Positions 1-7,538 of a stretch of DNA of 21,867 bases are shown one piece after another. This stretch comes from an uncultured Rikenella sp. (lineage in GTDB: Bacteria; Bacteroidota; Bacteroidia; Bacteroidales; Rikenellaceae), in assembly GCF_910577125.1 (NCBI RefSeq), contig NZ_CAJTMN010000033.1:1-21867 (forward strand), read 5' to 3'. A program made the position numbers and the translations under genes. Each line of letters opens with the position of its first letter. Position 1 is the stretch's first letter. The notes below the pieces were generated by a model. It had not been told where the DNA came from, ran no database searches, and saw only the letters and a list, made by a program, of their open reading frames with translations.

Positions 1-55
1 GGGAAATCGTTCAAACACGCAGTCGTGTTTGAACAAGATTTCCCAAGGCGCGCGG
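1..55 (-). repeat. H-family hairpin, copy H1 (cut by window start)
   Basis: Arms GGGAAATC (1-8) and GTTCAAACACG (9-19) pair with CGTGTTTGAAC (24-34) and GATTTCCC (37-44), leaving a CAGT loop and an AA bulge. The flank AAGGCGCGCGGG is the reverse complement of the left flank seen in H4 and H5, so this copy is inverted. Confidence 0.85.
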
Positions 56-167
56 GAAAAAACAAGACCGAACCCTGCAACTCAAAGAGCCGCACGGGCC
101 GGTAATTCCAGCCACCACTATTCACTTACCAAGCGGGTTGAAGCCTGCGGAGCCCAAAGCAACGGCA

Positions 168-219
168 GTTGCGGGCCTCCGCTGCGGGAGGCTTCGGCCC
201 GCGCGGTTCTGCGAACCGC
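168..219 (-). repeat. E-family double hairpin, copy E1
   Basis: It carries a GCGGTTC/GAACCGC hairpin with a TGC loop (203-219) next to a GCCTCC/GGAGGC hairpin bounded by GCGGGCC and GGCCCGC. It is inverted relative to E2, E3 and E4. Confidence 0.75.
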
Positions 220-285
220 AAGAGCTCAGCCCAATTCACCGCCCAAAATCCGCCCCATTCGTCCTCGGCGCGCCCCCTCGCGCCG

Positions 286-323
286 GTGTCTTCGGGCACT
301 CCGAAAAATAGCAGTCTCTACCC
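286..323 (+). repeat. D-family module, copy D1
   Basis: A GTGTC-TTCG-GGCAC hairpin is followed by TCCGAAAAATAGC and AGTCTCTACCC. It is the same layout as D2 and D4 with one G-U type change in the stem. Confidence 0.7.
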
Positions 324-399
324 CCAAGACCGAAGCCGGCAATTCCGTAGAATCGCGCTACTCGTTCTCGGCCCGCCGCAGTTCGACGTCAGCGGAGGC

Positions 400-489
400 G
401 CAACGAGCTCCGCGAAGTTGCAGCCCGCCGCGTGGGGTGGCGGCGAACTGCACGGCCCTACGGGCCGTAACTATTCTGCCCAAAGCATA
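400..489 (+). repeat. G-family module, copy G1
   Basis: It starts GCAACGAGCTCCG and contains an ACGGCCC-TAC-GGGCCGT hairpin (452-468). It leads directly into D2. Copy G2 at 7197 has the same order but a different stem, GCGACCC/GGGTCGC. Confidence 0.7.
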
Positions 490-568
490 GTCCCGTGTCC
501 GCCTCACTGCGGCTCCGCTGTCGCTCCACCGGTGCCTTCGGGCACTCCGAAATAGGCCGACTCTACCC
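490..568 (+). repeat. D-family module, copy D2
   Basis: It reads CCCGTGTCCGCCTCACTGCGG, then a GTGCC-TTCG-GGCAC hairpin (532-545), then TCCGAAATAGGCCGA and CTCTACCC. It is almost identical to D4 (14184-14260), and the following H2 is identical to H3. Confidence 0.8.
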
Positions 569-570
569 TA

Positions 571-645
571 CGCGCGCTGGCGGAAATCTTGTTAGAACCA
601 TTCACCATGGTTCTAACGATTTCCTTCTCCAGCAGTCGCGCGCGG
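571..645 (+). repeat. H-family hairpin, copy H2
   Basis: Arms GGAAATC and GTTAGAACCA pair with TGGTTCTAAC and GATTTCC (582-624, loop 601-607). Outer arms are CGCGCGCTGG and CCAGCAGTCGCGCGCG. The 75 bp match 14269-14343 base for base. Confidence 0.9.
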
Positions 646-665
646 GCTTGTTAACGCGCTTTTGA

Positions 666-740
666 GTCGCCCGCGGCAATTCTTGCCGGATTGGCTCTCT
701 GCCAATCGGCAGAATATGCCCTCTTTGGCGGGCGGGCGAC
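666..740 (+). repeat. N-family hairpin, copy N1
   Basis: GTCGCCCGCGGCAATTCT on the left and AGAATATGCCC through GGCGGGCGGGCGAC on the right enclose a stem TTGCCGGATTGGC/GCCAATCGGCAG with loop TCTCT. The flanks match N3 while the stem is different. Confidence 0.8.
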
Positions 741-902
741 TGTCAAACTTCGAACCGGACGGAACTGCCCGCGCGGGCGGAGGCCGGCCAATAAGGCAAA
801 GAGAGCCCTAACAAAACACCCGATAGGCGCCCCGGCAGAACGGAGCGATACTATGTATCGCTTATACTGGTTCGCTGCATCCTGCTCTCTGTCGCGCGCC
901 TG

Positions 903-945
903 GCGATTCATTCTATTTCGGCTCACACCGAAACAGTTGAATCGC
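903..945 (+). repeat. S-family hairpin, copy S1
   Basis: Outer arms GCGATTCA/TGAATCGC and inner arms TTTCGG/CCGAAA form the hairpin. The flank CTCTTTAGGCGTGGCGCGCG follows, as in the R and H families. Confidence 0.75.
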
Positions 946-969
946 CTCTTTAGGCGTGGCGCGCGTTAA

Positions 970-1032
970 GTCGCCCGCGGCAATTCTCGTTGGTTGGCTG
1001 GGTGCCAACCAACAGAATTTCCCTTCTAAGGC
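970..1032 (+). repeat. N-family hairpin, copy N2
   Basis: GTTGGTTGGC (989-998) pairs with GCCAACCAAC (1004-1013), flanked by AATTCT/AGAATT. It uses the same stem as N3 but the right flank of the H family (CCCTTCTAAGGC), so it looks like a module junction. Confidence 0.8.
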
Positions 1033-1062
1033 ATGGCGCGCGGTCGAGCTTCGACTGGCCTC

Positions 1063-1127
1063 GGGCCGGCCAGGCCCCACGTCCCGTGGACGGGCGAAAC
1101 TACGTTTCGCTGCGGCAGCCTCTGCCC
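1063..1127 (+). repeat. P-family module, copy P1
   Basis: GGCCGGCC and GGCCCCACGTCCCGTGGACGG are followed by hairpin GCGAAAC/GTTTCGC, TGCGGC and AGCCTCTGCCC. Six copies lie in the window. Confidence 0.85.
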
Positions 1128-1223
1128 AACTCCCTCGCCCCGTTCTCTATCCGCGCGCCTCACGCTCCGCTGGATTCAGGCATCGCTACGGCAACCACAG
1201 GCCTCTTTACCCGAAACCGATAC

Positions 1224-2768
1224 CTATTTGATCGATTTCGTGATGCGCATCGCACAGAAGTGAGGGCCGCACATGGCACAGAAATCCGCATTTTCCTTCA
1301 CCATCTCGCGGTGCATGCGCCGTGCCCGCTCCGGATCCAGCGACAGGTTGAACTGGTCGAGCCACCGGAAATCGTACCGCGCCCGGCTCATCGCCAGATC
1401 ACGGGCCAGAGCCGCCGGATGCCCTTTGGCGACATCCGCCGCATGCGCCGCCAGCTTGTAAGTCACCACTCCTTCGCGCACATCGTCGCGGTTCGGCAGC
1501 GCAAGATGCTCCTTGGTCGTCACATAGCAGAGCATCGCCGTCCCGAACCACCCGATCATCGCCCCCCCGATCGCCGACGTGATGTGGTCATACCCCGCCC
1601 CGATGTCCGAAACCAGCGGCCCGAGCGTGTAGAACGGCGCTCCGTCACACCATTCGAGTTGTCGGTCCATATTTTCTCGGATCCGGTTCATCGGCACATG
1701 CCCCGGCCCCTCGATAATCACCTGTACATCCTGCTTCCACGCCCGGCGGCACAACTCGCCCAGCGTTTTAAGTTCCCCGAACTGCGCCTCGTCGTTCGCA
1801 TCCGCGATCGATCCTGGCCGCAGCCCGTCGCCCAAAGACAACGCCACATCATACCGTGCCATAATCTCGCAAATCTCGTCGAAATGCTCGTACAGGAAGC
1901 TCTCCCTGCCGTGGTGCGCCATCCACTTCGCCATAATCGACCCGCCCCGCGACACAATCCCCGTCACCCGCCGTTGCGCCATCGGCACATACGCCCGCAG
2001 CAACCCCGCATGGATCGTGAAATAGTCCACCCCCTGCTCGCACTGTTCGATCAGCGTATCGCGATAAGCCTCCCAAGTCAGATCTTCGACCACCCCACCG
2101 ACCTTTTCCAGAGCCTGATACAGCGGCACCGTACCGATCGGCACCGGCACATTGCGCAGAATCGCCTCGCGCGTCTGGTGGATATTGGCCCCCGTCGAGA
2201 GATCCATCACCGTATCCGCCCCCCACTTGATCGCCCAGAGCGCCTTTTCGACCTCCTCCGCAACGGAAGAGCCCAGCGCCGAGTTCCCGATATTGGCGTT
2301 GATTTTGACCAGATACTCCGCCCCGATCACCATCGGTTCCGTCTCCGGATGCCGCCGGTTCGCCGGCAGAATCGCCCGTCCCTCCGCAATCGACCGCCTC
2401 ACCTGCTCCGGCGTGACATACCCCTCGTCTCCCGGCCTCAGCCCCGCATTTTCGCGAATCGCCGCATACTCCATCTCGCGGGTCACCACCCCGTGCCGGG
2501 CATACCACCGCTGGGTATGAAACTCTCCCTCCGGCAAAGCCGCCGCCCGCTCCTCGATCCACCGCTCGCGCAGCCGCGGAATCCCCCGTTCCGTATCCGC
2601 TTCGTAGCCCCGCTCCGTATATACCCCCGTCGTGTCGTACAAATCCACGGACTCGCCGTTCGTCAGGCTGAGCCGCCGCATGCCGACCCGCAGATCGGGG
2701 TACCGTTCACCGGCTACATATATCTTTTCCGACGCGTTCTGAGGGTCGTGGAACAATTCCCTGTACAT
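1224..2768 (-). CDS. thiC: Phosphomethylpyrimidine synthase ThiC
   Basis: ThiC is the radical-SAM enzyme that turns aminoimidazole ribotide into hydroxymethylpyrimidine phosphate, the pyrimidine half of thiamine. The 514-residue product carries the family's C-terminal iron-sulfur motif C-x2-C-x4-C (C497, C500, C505). The N-terminal part (SEKIYVAGERYPDLRVGMR) lines up from memory with E. coli ThiC, but about 60 residues are missing between IEER and QRWYARHG, so the protein is shorter than the 631-residue E. coli enzyme. I chose the ATG at 2768 because it falls 2 bases after the upstream synthase stop; the open frame continues to 3446 only as a shadow of that gene. The tight spacing implies co-transcription with the synthase. 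No other thi gene and no TPP riboswitch motif is visible upstream of the pair. Confidence 0.97.
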   Translation of the reverse strand: MYRELFHDPQNASEKIYVAGERYPDLRVGMRRLSLTNGESVDLYDTTGVYTERGYEADTERGIPRLRERWIEERAAALPEGEFHTQRWYARHGVVTREMEYAAIRENAGLRPGDEGYVTPEQVRRSIAEGRAILPANRRHPETEPMVIGAEYLVKINANIGNSALGSSVAEEVEKALWAIKWGADTVMDLSTGANIHQTREAILRNVPVPIGTVPLYQALEKVGGVVEDLTWEAYRDTLIEQCEQGVDYFTIHAGLLRAYVPMAQRRVTGIVSRGGSIMAKWMAHHGRESFLYEHFDEICEIMARYDVALSLGDGLRPGSIADANDEAQFGELKTLGELCRRAWKQDVQVIIEGPGHVPMNRIRENMDRQLEWCDGAPFYTLGPLVSDIGAGYDHITSAIGGAMIGWFGTAMLCYVTTKEHLALPNRDDVREGVVTYKLAAHAADVAKGHPAALARDLAMSRARYDFRWLDQFNLSLDPERARRMHREMVKENADFCAMCGPHFCAMRITKSIK

Positions 2769-2770
2769 AG

Positions 2771-3742
2771 TTATTTCGTTCTTTTCAGCAGTGAATAAGC
2801 ATATTTTTCGAGCACGGCCAAGCGTTCCGGCACGGCATGGGCCTTGTGCAACGCGTCCATTGCGCCGGCAAAATACTCTTCGATTGCCGCCTCCGCCGCG
2901 CTGCGCACGCCTAAGGCGTCGTAAATCCCCCGCACCCGCGGCAGCTTTTCGGCCATATCCCCCGGCGCCAGCACGGCTTCCCGCTGGGCCGCCGTCGCCC
3001 GCTCCATGGCGGTGATATGCAGAAAGGTCTTTTTCCCGACCGCAATATCCCCTCCGATGGTCTTCCCGAAGGTCGCGGCATCGCCGTAGGTGTCGAGCAG
3101 GTCGTCCTGAATCTGGAACGCCAGCCCGAGGTTCACGCCGAAGTCGTACAACGCGCGTCGCTCGGCCGGAGAAGCGCCCCCCACGATCGCCCCCATCTCC
3201 AGCGCGGCGGCCAGCAGCACGGAGGTCTTGAGGCGAATCATCCCGATATACTCCTCCCGCGAGACCGGACGGTCGCTCACCTCGAACTCCATGTCGTACT
3301 GCTGTCCCTGACAGACCTCCATGGCCGCCCGGTTGAAGACGGCGATCAGTTCGGGCAGCAGTCCGCCATAATTTCCCGATGCAAGTATCTGGTAAGCGAG
3401 AATCAGCATGGCATCTCCGGAAAGAATCGCGCTGTTTTCGCTCCATTTCAGATGGACGGTCGGTCTCCCGCGCCGCATGGGAGCACGATCCATAATATCG
3501 TCGTGCAGCAGGGTGAAATTATGAAAGACTTCGACTGCGATCGCCGCCGGCAGCGCCTCCCGCACCCTCCCGCCGCAGAGGTCGGCGCTCAGCAAGCACA
3601 ACAACGGCCGGATCCGTTTGCCTCCGTCTTCGAGAATGTAGCGGATCGGGGTGTACAATCCCTTGGGCTCCGTATTTTCGAGCGGGAGCCTTTCGAGTTC
3701 CGTTTCGATACGCTGTAACAGCTCGTCGGTATTTTTCATCAT
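2771..3742 (-). CDS. Polyprenyl diphosphate synthase (trans-prenyltransferase)
   Basis: The enzyme joins isopentenyl diphosphate units to an allylic primer to make a linear isoprenoid diphosphate, a precursor of menaquinone side chains and other terpenoids. The 323-residue protein has both aspartate-rich motifs: DDIMD at 81-85 followed by the RRGRPTVH segment, and DDLLD at 213-217. GGKRIRP near 40-46 is the isopentenyl diphosphate site. An F at position 76, five residues before the first motif, hints at a short to medium chain, but product length cannot be fixed from this. Two adjacent ATGs (3742, 3739) open the frame. It is the first gene of a two-gene unit with thiC. No TAnnTTTG box is evident just upstream; that DNA belongs to mosaic 2. 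Confidence 0.92.
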   Translation of the reverse strand: MMKNTDELLQRIETELERLPLENTEPKGLYTPIRYILEDGGKRIRPLLCLLSADLCGGRVREALPAAIAVEVFHNFTLLHDDIMDRAPMRRGRPTVHLKWSENSAILSGDAMLILAYQILASGNYGGLLPELIAVFNRAAMEVCQGQQYDMEFEVSDRPVSREEYIGMIRLKTSVLLAAALEMGAIVGGASPAERRALYDFGVNLGLAFQIQDDLLDTYGDAATFGKTIGGDIAVGKKTFLHITAMERATAAQREAVLAPGDMAEKLPRVRGIYDALGVRSAAEAAIEEYFAGAMDALHKAHAVPERLAVLEKYAYSLLKRTK

Positions 3743-3900
3743 CGGGTTCTGTATCTATATTTTGACGGTCGGCAACCGCGGTTCGAAACAATGCATCGCG
3801 TTTCCTCCCCGCCGCAGGCCCTGTATGGGCCTGCAGCGGCCAAGAGTTGAGACCTGCGGAGCCTGAGGCGTAGCGTAGCTATCATAAAGTTTCTTTGGTT

Positions 3901-3922
3901 CTTTCTGTGAACAGAAAGAACA
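3901..3922. repeat. Perfect 9-bp hairpin upstream of the synthase gene
   Basis: TTCTTTCTG and CAGAAAGAA flank a TGAA loop. It lies about 160 bases upstream of the synthase start. It lacks a T-tract, so a terminator role is doubtful. Confidence 0.6.
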
Positions 3923-3941
3923 GTACCCTCCTGTAAAAAGT

Positions 3942-4016
3942 CGCCCGCCCGCGTAAAAGGGCATATTCTCGTTGGTTGGCCAAGTGCCAACCAACGAGAA
4001 TTGCCGCGGGCGACTC
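3942..4016 (-). repeat. N-family hairpin, copy N3
   Basis: ATTCTCGTTGGTTGGC (3967-3982) pairs with GCCAACCAACGAGAAT (3988-4003) around loop CAAGT. Outer arms are GTCGCCCGCCCGCG and CCGCGGGCGAC. It is inverted relative to N1 and N2. Confidence 0.85.
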
Positions 4017-4058
4017 CAACAAGCCTTGGACAAGCCCGCGCGCCGACGCTTTAGAAGG

Positions 4059-4102
4059 TGATTCAACTGTTTTGGCGGTGAGCCAAAACAGAATGAATCG
4101 CC
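4059..4102 (-). repeat. S-family hairpin, copy S3
   Basis: TTTTGGC/GCCAAAA form the inner stem around GGTGA, and TGATTCA/TGAATCG form the outer arms. It is inverted relative to S1 and S2, and its inner stem differs from theirs (TTTCGG/CCGAAA). Confidence 0.75.
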
Positions 4103-4132
4103 CAAGGCGCGCAAAAACACGACTGCAATCCT

Positions 4133-4193
4133 GCGGTTCGAAGAACCGCGCGGGCCGAAGCCTCCCCCCTGCGGGAGGCCCGCAACTCGCAAT
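4133..4193 (+). repeat. E-family double hairpin, copy E2
   Basis: GCGGTTC/GAACCGC (4133-4149) is followed by GCGGGCCGAAGCCTC and a GGGAGGCCCGCAAC arm. Compare the stems of E3 (GCGCCCC) and E4 (GCGACCC) in the same flanks. Confidence 0.8.
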
Positions 4194-4227
4194 GCTCGTT
4201 GGGGCACCCGCAGGCTCCGGCCCGACA

Positions 4228-4428
4228 ATCCCCGCCCCGGGCTACCGCGACTTCGGCCGTACGGGCCGGGAAGGCATAGCAAGGAGTATCGGCGACCATG
4301 GGTACAGTTTGTCTTCCGCCACGAGCGGCATCTACGGAATGGACTTGTATTCCCGTTCGCAGTACCTCCACACCAGTTACTCGGACTACCGCGCCCACGG
4401 TTTTCAGTTGCGTTGCCTCTCGGAATAA
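4228..4428 (+). pseudogene. T1: orphan C-terminal cassette of a FISUMP/C-type-lectin-like domain
   Basis: In frame, this encodes about 66 residues starting PAPGYRDFGRTG and ending YRAHGFQLRCLSE before a TAA stop. The layout (GYR, glycine-rich stretch, YSxSSA, aromatic strand, RAHG, LRCLSE at the C-terminus) is that of the last part of the Fibrobacter-succinogenes-major-paralogous domain, which has a C-type-lectin-like fold. No start codon or upstream gene belongs to it; the frame runs open upstream only through hairpin repeats. A GTGCG-TGT-CGCAC hairpin follows the stop immediately, then AGCCTCTACCC. It could be a gene relic or a silent donor cassette. Confidence 0.7.
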
Positions 4429-4487
4429 ACGGTGCGTGTCGCACTCACAACTGACAGCCTCTACCCTATTGATTCGGCCAAAATCCT

Positions 4488-4546
4488 GCGCCCCATCAGG
4501 GGCGCGCGGGCCGAAGCCTCTCCCCCCGGCGGAGGCCCGCAACTGA
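4488..4546 (+). repeat. E-family double hairpin, copy E3
   Basis: GCGCCCC-ATCA-GGGGCGC is followed by GCGGGCCGAAGCCTC and GGAGGCCCGCAACTG. It follows T1 in the same order that E4 follows T3. Confidence 0.8.
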
Positions 4547-4779
4547 CGTTGCTTTTGGGCCCACGCTGGCTCCGACCCGCTCCAAGGTTTAGCCTAATTC
4601 ACAGCCAACAACTCCGCTACATTCGGCCTATCGCCCATCTCCCCGAAGCCGCTACGCGGCTTGGGCGACAAGGCCGGCGGTTCAAAGAACCGCAAGAGCG
4701 CAGCCCATCTACCGCCCCATTCTCGGAAGTTCGTCCTCGGCGCGCATCCCCCGCGCCGCTAAAGCGTCGCCCTCGCCGA

Positions 4780-4863
4780 GGCCGGCGACCCAAGGGTCGC
4801 AGAAGTTCTGCCACAAGTACTGCCCCGTGTCTGCTTCACTGCGGCTCCGCTATCGCTCCGCCG
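4780..4863 (+). repeat. Partial G/D composite module
   Basis: GCGACCCAAGGGTCGCAGAA matches the end of G2, and the following CCCCGTGTCTGCTTCACTGCGG matches the start of D. The D hairpin and the CTCTACCC end are absent; the DNA passes straight into H4. Confidence 0.65.
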
Positions 4864-4866
4864 CAA

Positions 4867-4941
4867 CCGCGCGCCTTGGGAAATCTTGTCAAAACACGCA
4901 AGCGGGTTTTGACGATTTCCCTTCTTAGGCGGGGCGCGCGG
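4867..4941 (+). repeat. H-family hairpin, copy H4
   Basis: GGGAAATC and GTCAAAAC pair with GTTTTGAC and GATTTCCC (4878-4921), with an inner CGC/GCG. Outer arms CCGCGCGCCTT and AGGCGGGGCGCGCGG define the unit. Confidence 0.85.
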
Positions 4942-4953
4942 AGCATTTCAACC

Positions 4954-5028
4954 GTCGCCCACTGGGATTTCATCTCGATTTTACTCGCCGCAAAACGAGC
5001 GAAATCCCTTTTTACGCGGGCAGGCGAC
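4954..5028 (+). repeat. R-family hairpin, copy R1
   Basis: GTCGCCC..GGGATTT and CTCG..TTTT pair with CAAAACGAGCGAAATCCC and GCGGGCAGGCGAC. R2 and R3 are close copies, and R4 is inverted. Confidence 0.8.
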
Positions 5029-5061
5029 GGGAGAGCTTTGAACCGGACGGAACTGGCCTCA

Positions 5062-5127
5062 GGCCGGCCGGGCCCCACGTCCCGTGGACGGGCGATGCTC
5101 ACGCATCGCTGCGGCAGCCTCGGCCCT
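5062..5127 (+). repeat. P-family module, copy P2
   Basis: The block GGCCGGCCGGGCCCCACGTC leads to a GCGATGC-TCAC-GCATCGC hairpin. Both arms differ from the GCGAAAC/GTTTCGC of P1, P5 and P6 in a compensating way. Confidence 0.85.
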
Positions 5128-5201
5128 ACTCTGTCACCCGTTCGCTGTCCGCGCGCCTTACGATCCGCAAAACTCAAGTTGCGAACGTGTCCTTGAACCC
5201 C

Positions 5202-6974
5202 CTACTCAGCCGCCTCGACAATCCCGATCCCGAGTTCGTCCAGCTGCGCCTGCGCCAGCGCCGACGGCGCATCGATCATCATATCGCGTCCGCTGTTGTT
5301 TTTCGGGAAGGCAATGAAATCCCGGATCGAATCCGAGCCCCCGAACAACGAGCACATCCGGTCGAAACCGAACGCAATCCCCCCGTGCGGCGGCGCCCCG
5401 TACTTGAACGCCCCCAGCAGGAATCCGAACTGCGCCTGCGCCTCCTCCGGCGTAAATCCCAAGACCTCGAACATCCGGCTCTGCACCCGTCCGTCGTGGA
5501 TGCGGATCGACCCCCCGCCGACCTCGACCCCGTTCACCACGAAGTCGTAAGCCTCGGCCCGCACATCCCCCAACGCCTTCACATCGGCCGAGAAAAACTT
5601 GTCCATATCCTCGGTCTTGGGCGACGTGAACGGGTGGTGCATGGCATAATAGCGCTGCGTCTCGTCATCCCACTCCAGGAGCGGGAAGTCGACCACCCAC
5701 AACGGCGCGAAGGTATCGTGCGGCCTGAGCCCCAGCCGATCCCCCATCTCCAGACGCAACGCACACAGCGCCGCTAAAGTCTGTTTCTTGGAACCCGCCA
5801 GAATGAGCAGCAAATCCCCCGCCTGCATCCCGCAAGCCTCGCCCCACTTCGCCAGCTCCTCCTGTGCGTAGAATTTGTCCACGCTCGACTTGTACGAGCC
5901 GTCCGCCTCGCGCCGCACATAGACCAAGCCTTTCGCCCCCACCTGCGGCCGTTTGACGAACTCCGTCAGACCGTCCAGCTGTTTCCGCGTATAGGAGGCA
6001 CACCCCGGCACACAAATCCCTCCCACGTATTCCGAGCCATCGAACACCGCGAAATCATGCCCCTTCACCAGCGCAGTCAAGTCATTGAACTTCATCCCGA
6101 AACGGATATCCGGTTTGTCCGAGCCGTAGGTCTCCATCGCCTCATGCCACGTCATGCGGGGAAACTGCGCCTCCGCAAACTTTACCCCCAGCGTTTTGTC
6201 GAACATCGTCCGCATCATCCCCTCGAACACCGTGAGCACGTCCTCGCGCTCCACGAACGCCATCTCGCAGTCCACCTGCGTGAACTCCGGCTGCCGATCT
6301 GCCCGCAGGTCTTCGTCGCGGAAGCAGCGCACGATTTGGAAATAGCGGTCGTAGCCGCTCACCATCAGGAGCTGTTTGAAGGTCTGCGGCGACTGCGGCA
6401 AGGCATAGAACTCGCCCGGATTCATCCGGCTCGGCACGACGAAGTCCCGCGCCCCCTCCGGCGTGGATTTGATCAGATACGGCGTCTCGATCTCCATAAA
6501 TCCCTGTCCGTCCAGATACCTGCGCACCTCCTGCGCCAGCCTGTGGCGGAGCATCATCGCCCGCTGCAGCGGTGCCCGGCGCAGGTCGAGATAGCGATAT
6601 TTCATCCGCAGATCGTCTCCCCCGTCCGACTGCTCCTCGATCGTAAAGGGGGGCACCTCGCTGGTGTTCAGGATCCGGATCTCCGTCGCGACGATTTCGA
6701 TTTCGCCCGTCGGGATTTTGCTGTTTTTGGCCGACCGTTCGGTCACGGTTCCCGTCACCTGGATCACATATTCCCGTCCGAGCTCCTCTGCGATCGCCTT
6801 CAACCCGGCCGAAGCGTGTTCGTCCACCGTAACCTGAGTAATCCCATACCGGTCGCGCAGGTCGATAAACATCATCGCCCCCAGATTCCGGACTTTCTGC
6901 ACCCATCCCGCCAGGGTAACCGTTTTACCCGCATCGGCGATCCTGAGTTCGCCGCAGGTAGCTGTTCTAAACAT
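5202..6974 (-). CDS. aspS: Aspartyl-tRNA synthetase
   Basis: It charges tRNA-Asp with aspartate using ATP. The 590-residue product has the expected class IIb order: an N-terminal OB-fold anticodon-binding domain (about 1-105), class II motif 1 near 158-167, the QSPQ flipping loop at 194-197, motif 2 RCFRDEDLRADRQPEF at 216-231, a bacterial-type insertion domain between motifs 2 and 3, and motif 3 with GFDRM at 536-540. The length is normal for bacterial AspS. The ATG at 6974 is preceded by a TATCTTTG -7 box (7000-7007, minus strand), giving a short leader. The gene ends at a TAG next to mosaic 2 with no visible T-tract terminator. It stands alone between two repeat mosaics. Confidence 0.98.
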   Translation of the reverse strand: MFRTATCGELRIADAGKTVTLAGWVQKVRNLGAMMFIDLRDRYGITQVTVDEHASAGLKAIAEELGREYVIQVTGTVTERSAKNSKIPTGEIEIVATEIRILNTSEVPPFTIEEQSDGGDDLRMKYRYLDLRRAPLQRAMMLRHRLAQEVRRYLDGQGFMEIETPYLIKSTPEGARDFVVPSRMNPGEFYALPQSPQTFKQLLMVSGYDRYFQIVRCFRDEDLRADRQPEFTQVDCEMAFVEREDVLTVFEGMMRTMFDKTLGVKFAEAQFPRMTWHEAMETYGSDKPDIRFGMKFNDLTALVKGHDFAVFDGSEYVGGICVPGCASYTRKQLDGLTEFVKRPQVGAKGLVYVRREADGSYKSSVDKFYAQEELAKWGEACGMQAGDLLLILAGSKKQTLAALCALRLEMGDRLGLRPHDTFAPLWVVDFPLLEWDDETQRYYAMHHPFTSPKTEDMDKFFSADVKALGDVRAEAYDFVVNGVEVGGGSIRIHDGRVQSRMFEVLGFTPEEAQAQFGFLLGAFKYGAPPHGGIAFGFDRMCSLFGGSDSIRDFIAFPKNNSGRDMMIDAPSALAQAQLDELGIGIVEAAE

Positions 6975-6999
6975 GATTCACTTGCATTTTTTAGGAACT

Positions 7000-7007
7000 C
7001 AAAGATA
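7000..7007 (-). promoter_or_regulatory. aspS -7 promoter box
   Basis: The minus strand reads TATCTTTG, matching the Bacteroidota -7 consensus TAnnTTTG, 25 bases before the aspS ATG. Confidence 0.7.
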
Positions 7008-7196
7008 CATATTTTTTACCGTTCGCACCGGGCCATCCTTGTCCGTCGATTCAGTCCCCCGCCGATCGGACAGCCCGGATCCCCAGTCGGGAGAGACACG
7101 CCCCTTGCGCGCGAACAAAACCCCAAGACCGACACCCTGCGGCTCGAAAAGCCGACCGACCCGAAAATCCATCACAGTTCGGCGCCAGCAGAGGGC

Positions 7197-7286
7197 GCAA
7201 CGAGCTCCGACGAGTTGCAGTCCGCCGCCGGGGGTGGCGCCGGACTGCGCGACCCTGCGGGTCGCAGAAGCTCTGCCACAAGCACC
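7197..7286 (+). repeat. G-family module, copy G2
   Basis: GCAACGAGCTCCG, then an arm pair GCAGTCCG/CGGACTGC, then GCGACCC-TGC-GGGTCGC (7248-7264). G1 has ACGGCCC/GGGCCGT at the equivalent place. Confidence 0.75.
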
Positions 7287-7328
7287 GCCCCGTGTCCGCC
7301 TCACTGCGGCTCCGCTATCGCTCCGCCA
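7287..7328 (+). repeat. Partial D-family module, copy D5
   Basis: CCCCGTGTCCGCCTCACTGC and GGCTCCGCTATCGCTCCGCC match D2 and D4, but the terminal GTGCC-TTCG-GGCAC hairpin is missing. Confidence 0.65.
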
Positions 7329-7365
7329 CTGTTCGCGTTGTACCGCACGCGAATTGAACTTCGTC

Positions 7366-7440
7366 CGCGCGCCTTGGAAAATCTTATTCAAAAGCGGGAA
7401 ACGCTTTTGAATGATTTTCCTCTTAAGGCGTGGCGCGCGA
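7366..7440 (+). repeat. H-family hairpin, copy H5
   Basis: GGAAAATC and ATTCAAAAGCG pair with CGCTTTTGAAT and GATTTTCC (7376-7420, loop GGAAA region). The outer arms CGCGCGCCTT and AAGGCGTGGCGCGCG are conserved with H4. Confidence 0.85.
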
Positions 7441-7490
7441 ATGTTCATTGCCTGAATAACAACGGCCGGCCGCCATGACGCGAACGCGTC

Positions 7491-7538
7491 GGCCGGCCGG
7501 GCCCCACGTCCCGTGGACGGGAAATGCTTACGCATTTC
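7491..7538 (+). repeat. P-family module, copy P3
   Basis: GGCCGGCCGGGCCCCACGTC leads to GAAATGC-TTAC-GCATTTC. The stem differs from P1 and P2 on both arms. Confidence 0.8.

Larger units (their letters stand above)
1..1223. repeat. Intergenic hairpin mosaic 1, 3' of thiC
   Basis: No credible gene lies here. The span is built from dispersed modules that recur in the other four mosaics: H1, E1, G1, D1, D2, H2, N1, S1, N2 and P1, listed separately. The open frames on both strands translate the hairpin modules into low-complexity Arg/Pro/Ala-rich strings and match no family I recognise. No rho-independent terminator with a T-tract is visible for thiC, whose 3' end borders this span. The stretch 490-645 is nearly identical to 14184-14343. 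Confidence 0.85.
3743..5201. repeat. Intergenic hairpin mosaic 2, between aspS and the synthase gene
   Basis: The span holds modules N3, S3, E2, T1, E3, part of G/D, H4, R1 and P2. Nearest the synthase gene are two further hairpins: GCAGGCCC/GGGCCTGC around 3813-3835 and TTCTTTCTG/CAGAAAGAA at 3901-3922. No full gene is supported; the longer frames (for example 3976-4428 and 4432-5196) translate hairpin repeats, except for the terminal cassette T1. Confidence 0.85.

Noticed and set aside
1..55. H hairpins as rho-independent terminators
   Set aside because: None of the H copies has a T-tract after the stem, they occur in both orientations, and several lie far from a gene end.
571..645. H hairpins as integron attC sites
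   Set aside because: GTT..AAC ends resemble attC cores, but the RYYYAAC/GTTRRRY consensus and the unpaired bases typical of attC are missing, and no integron integrase or cassette genes are seen.
990..2798. 602-residue open frame on the plus strand across thiC
   Set aside because: It is antisense to thiC, His/Arg/Pro-rich and without any recognisable domain; such frames are common opposite GC-rich genes.
2769..3446. N-terminal extension of ThiC to 740 residues
   Set aside because: The extension lies inside the synthase gene in another frame and has no ThiC-like sequence; ATG at 2768 fits the family start.
3743..3960. TPP riboswitch upstream of the synthase-thiC pair
   Set aside because: The conserved CUGAGA and ACCUGAUCUGG-type elements are not present on the minus strand.
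3976..4428. T1 as a complete 150-residue protein starting at 3976
   Set aside because: The first 84 residues are translations of the N, S and E hairpin modules; only the last 66 residues look like protein.
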